DNA from: a bacterium
Lineage (GTDB): Bacteria > SZUA-79 > Acidulodesulfobacterales > Acidulodesulfobacteraceae
Assembly (NCBI GenBank): GCA_021813595.1
Contig: JAKAKF010000039.1
Coordinates: forward strand, 1-11,903
Length of the DNA stretch: 11,903 nt
Reading direction: 5' to 3'
In this document: positions 11,429-11,903 of the stretch, piece by piece
How the letters are laid out: each line of letters begins with the position of its first letter
How positions within the stretch are numbered: the first letter of the stretch is position 1
The notes under the pieces: generated by a model
Told to the model about the DNA's origin: nothing
Seen by the model: the letters and a program-made list of their open reading frames with translations, nothing else
Database searches by the model: none
Position numbers and translations under genes: made by a program

Positions 11429-11903
11429 TGTTAAGACAAAAAATAAATAAAATAAAAAGGCACTCATATAAATTATACAACAAGCTGTTTATATACCTGC
11501 CGGTCGATATACTGATTTATTTTAGCAATCTTTTACGCGGCGTACGCGGCGTTTTTCGTTCAGAACGTTCCACTCCTGCTGAAAAGCAAGAAAAGCATGT
11601 CATAATATTCCGGCACGACGGCATAGGCGATTACGTACTGTTCAGAAACTTCCTCGAAGTATTAAAAAAAAGCCCCCGATTTGCCGGCTATAAAATAACG
11701 CTCCTCGGCAATGCCGCATGGAAAGACCTTGCGGAATTTTTGGATAAAGACTATATAGACAAATTTATCTGGCTCGACAAAAAAAGTTTTACGGTGGATT
11801 TCTTTTACAGATACAAAAAATTCAATGAAATAACCGCCGTTAAATACGACATCCTTATTCATCCTTTCAGCAGGGAATTTTTTAACGCCGATAACGATTT
11901 AGC
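11425..11903 (+). CDS. GT9 (heptosyltransferase-type) glycosyltransferase, third of three (3' end outside window)
   Basis: The frame from the ATG at 11425 is open to the window end (159 codons). The ATG overlaps the preceding TGA as ATGA, a typical translational-coupling junction; a second ATG at 11428 would give a protein one residue shorter. After a basic, hydrophobic N-terminus (about 55 residues), IIFRHDGIGDYVLFRNFLEV (60-79) is the GT9 N-terminal motif, followed by ITLLGNAAWKDLAEFL, a second strand-helix unit. The donor-binding half lies beyond the window. With the two preceding genes it forms a run of three diverged GT9 genes, suggesting successive sugar additions. Confidence 0.8.
   Translation, partial: MMLRQKINKIKRHSYKLYNKLFIYLPVDILIYFSNLLRGVRGVFRSERSTPAEKQEKHVIIFRHDGIGDYVLFRNFLEVLKKSPRFAGYKITLLGNAAWKDLAEFLDKDYIDKFIWLDKKSFTVDFFYRYKKFNEITAVKYDILIHPFSREFFNADNDL

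Noticed and set aside
11662..11862. Minus-strand open frame near the window end
   Set aside because: It is antisense to the third GT9, whose N-terminal motif and ATGA coupling are convincing.

Overview
The window is AT-rich DNA, probably from a Gram-negative bacterium. The clue is the right half, which is a cell-surface glycan locus with three consecutive GT9 (heptosyltransferase-type) genes, as in lipopolysaccharide core or O-antigen clusters. The genus cannot be read from the sequence; a low-GC Desulfobacterota-like environmental lineage is only a guess. Good sigma70-type promoters are visible (TTGACA-N17-TAAAAT twice, TTGCCA-N17-TATAAT once), but most start codons have no clear Shine-Dalgarno sequence.

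Left part (1-4260) is an accessory region. It holds the tail of an unrecognised gene, a complete AAA_14/DUF4143-type ATPase (234-1451), an MNT/HEPN toxin-antitoxin pair (1786-2700), a C-terminally truncated second ATPase (3006-3536), and on the minus strand a DUF2283 gene (3549-3767) beside a frameshifted DUF4258-type toxin gene (3770-4026). Copies or end-fragments of a short palindromic element separate these blocks, at about 103, 1450, 1493-1583, 2715-2747 and 4139-4253, with another copy at 7840-7939. Complete copies are about 98-100 bp. They have 14-bp perfect terminal inverted repeats (GGTCAGATTTATTT / AAATAAATCTGACC), an internal hairpin and a T-run directly after the right end, so they resemble a MITE/REPIN that could also act as a terminator.

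Right part (4314-11903) is the glycan locus: GT4 glycosyltransferase (4396-5571), a convergent SAM-dependent methyltransferase (5606-6436, minus), a GT2-like glycosyltransferase (6847-7779), a DPM1-like GT2 (8187-8882), then GT9 (8895-10076), GT9 (10118-11428) and a third GT9 running off the window (11425-11903). The last genes are tightly spaced or overlap, as in an operon.

The most notable structure is a decayed duplication inside the glycan locus. The order palindromic element - GT4 3' end - a 95-bp intergenic block - GT2 3' end occurs twice. In the left copy the GT4 is intact and the GT2 is reduced to its last 92 bp. In the right copy the GT4 is reduced to its last ~37 bp and the GT2 is intact. 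The right element copy also has the first ~20 codons of a different GT4-type gene on its left side, so it joins two unrelated gene remnants. No transposase, integrase, CRISPR array, tRNA or rRNA was seen.
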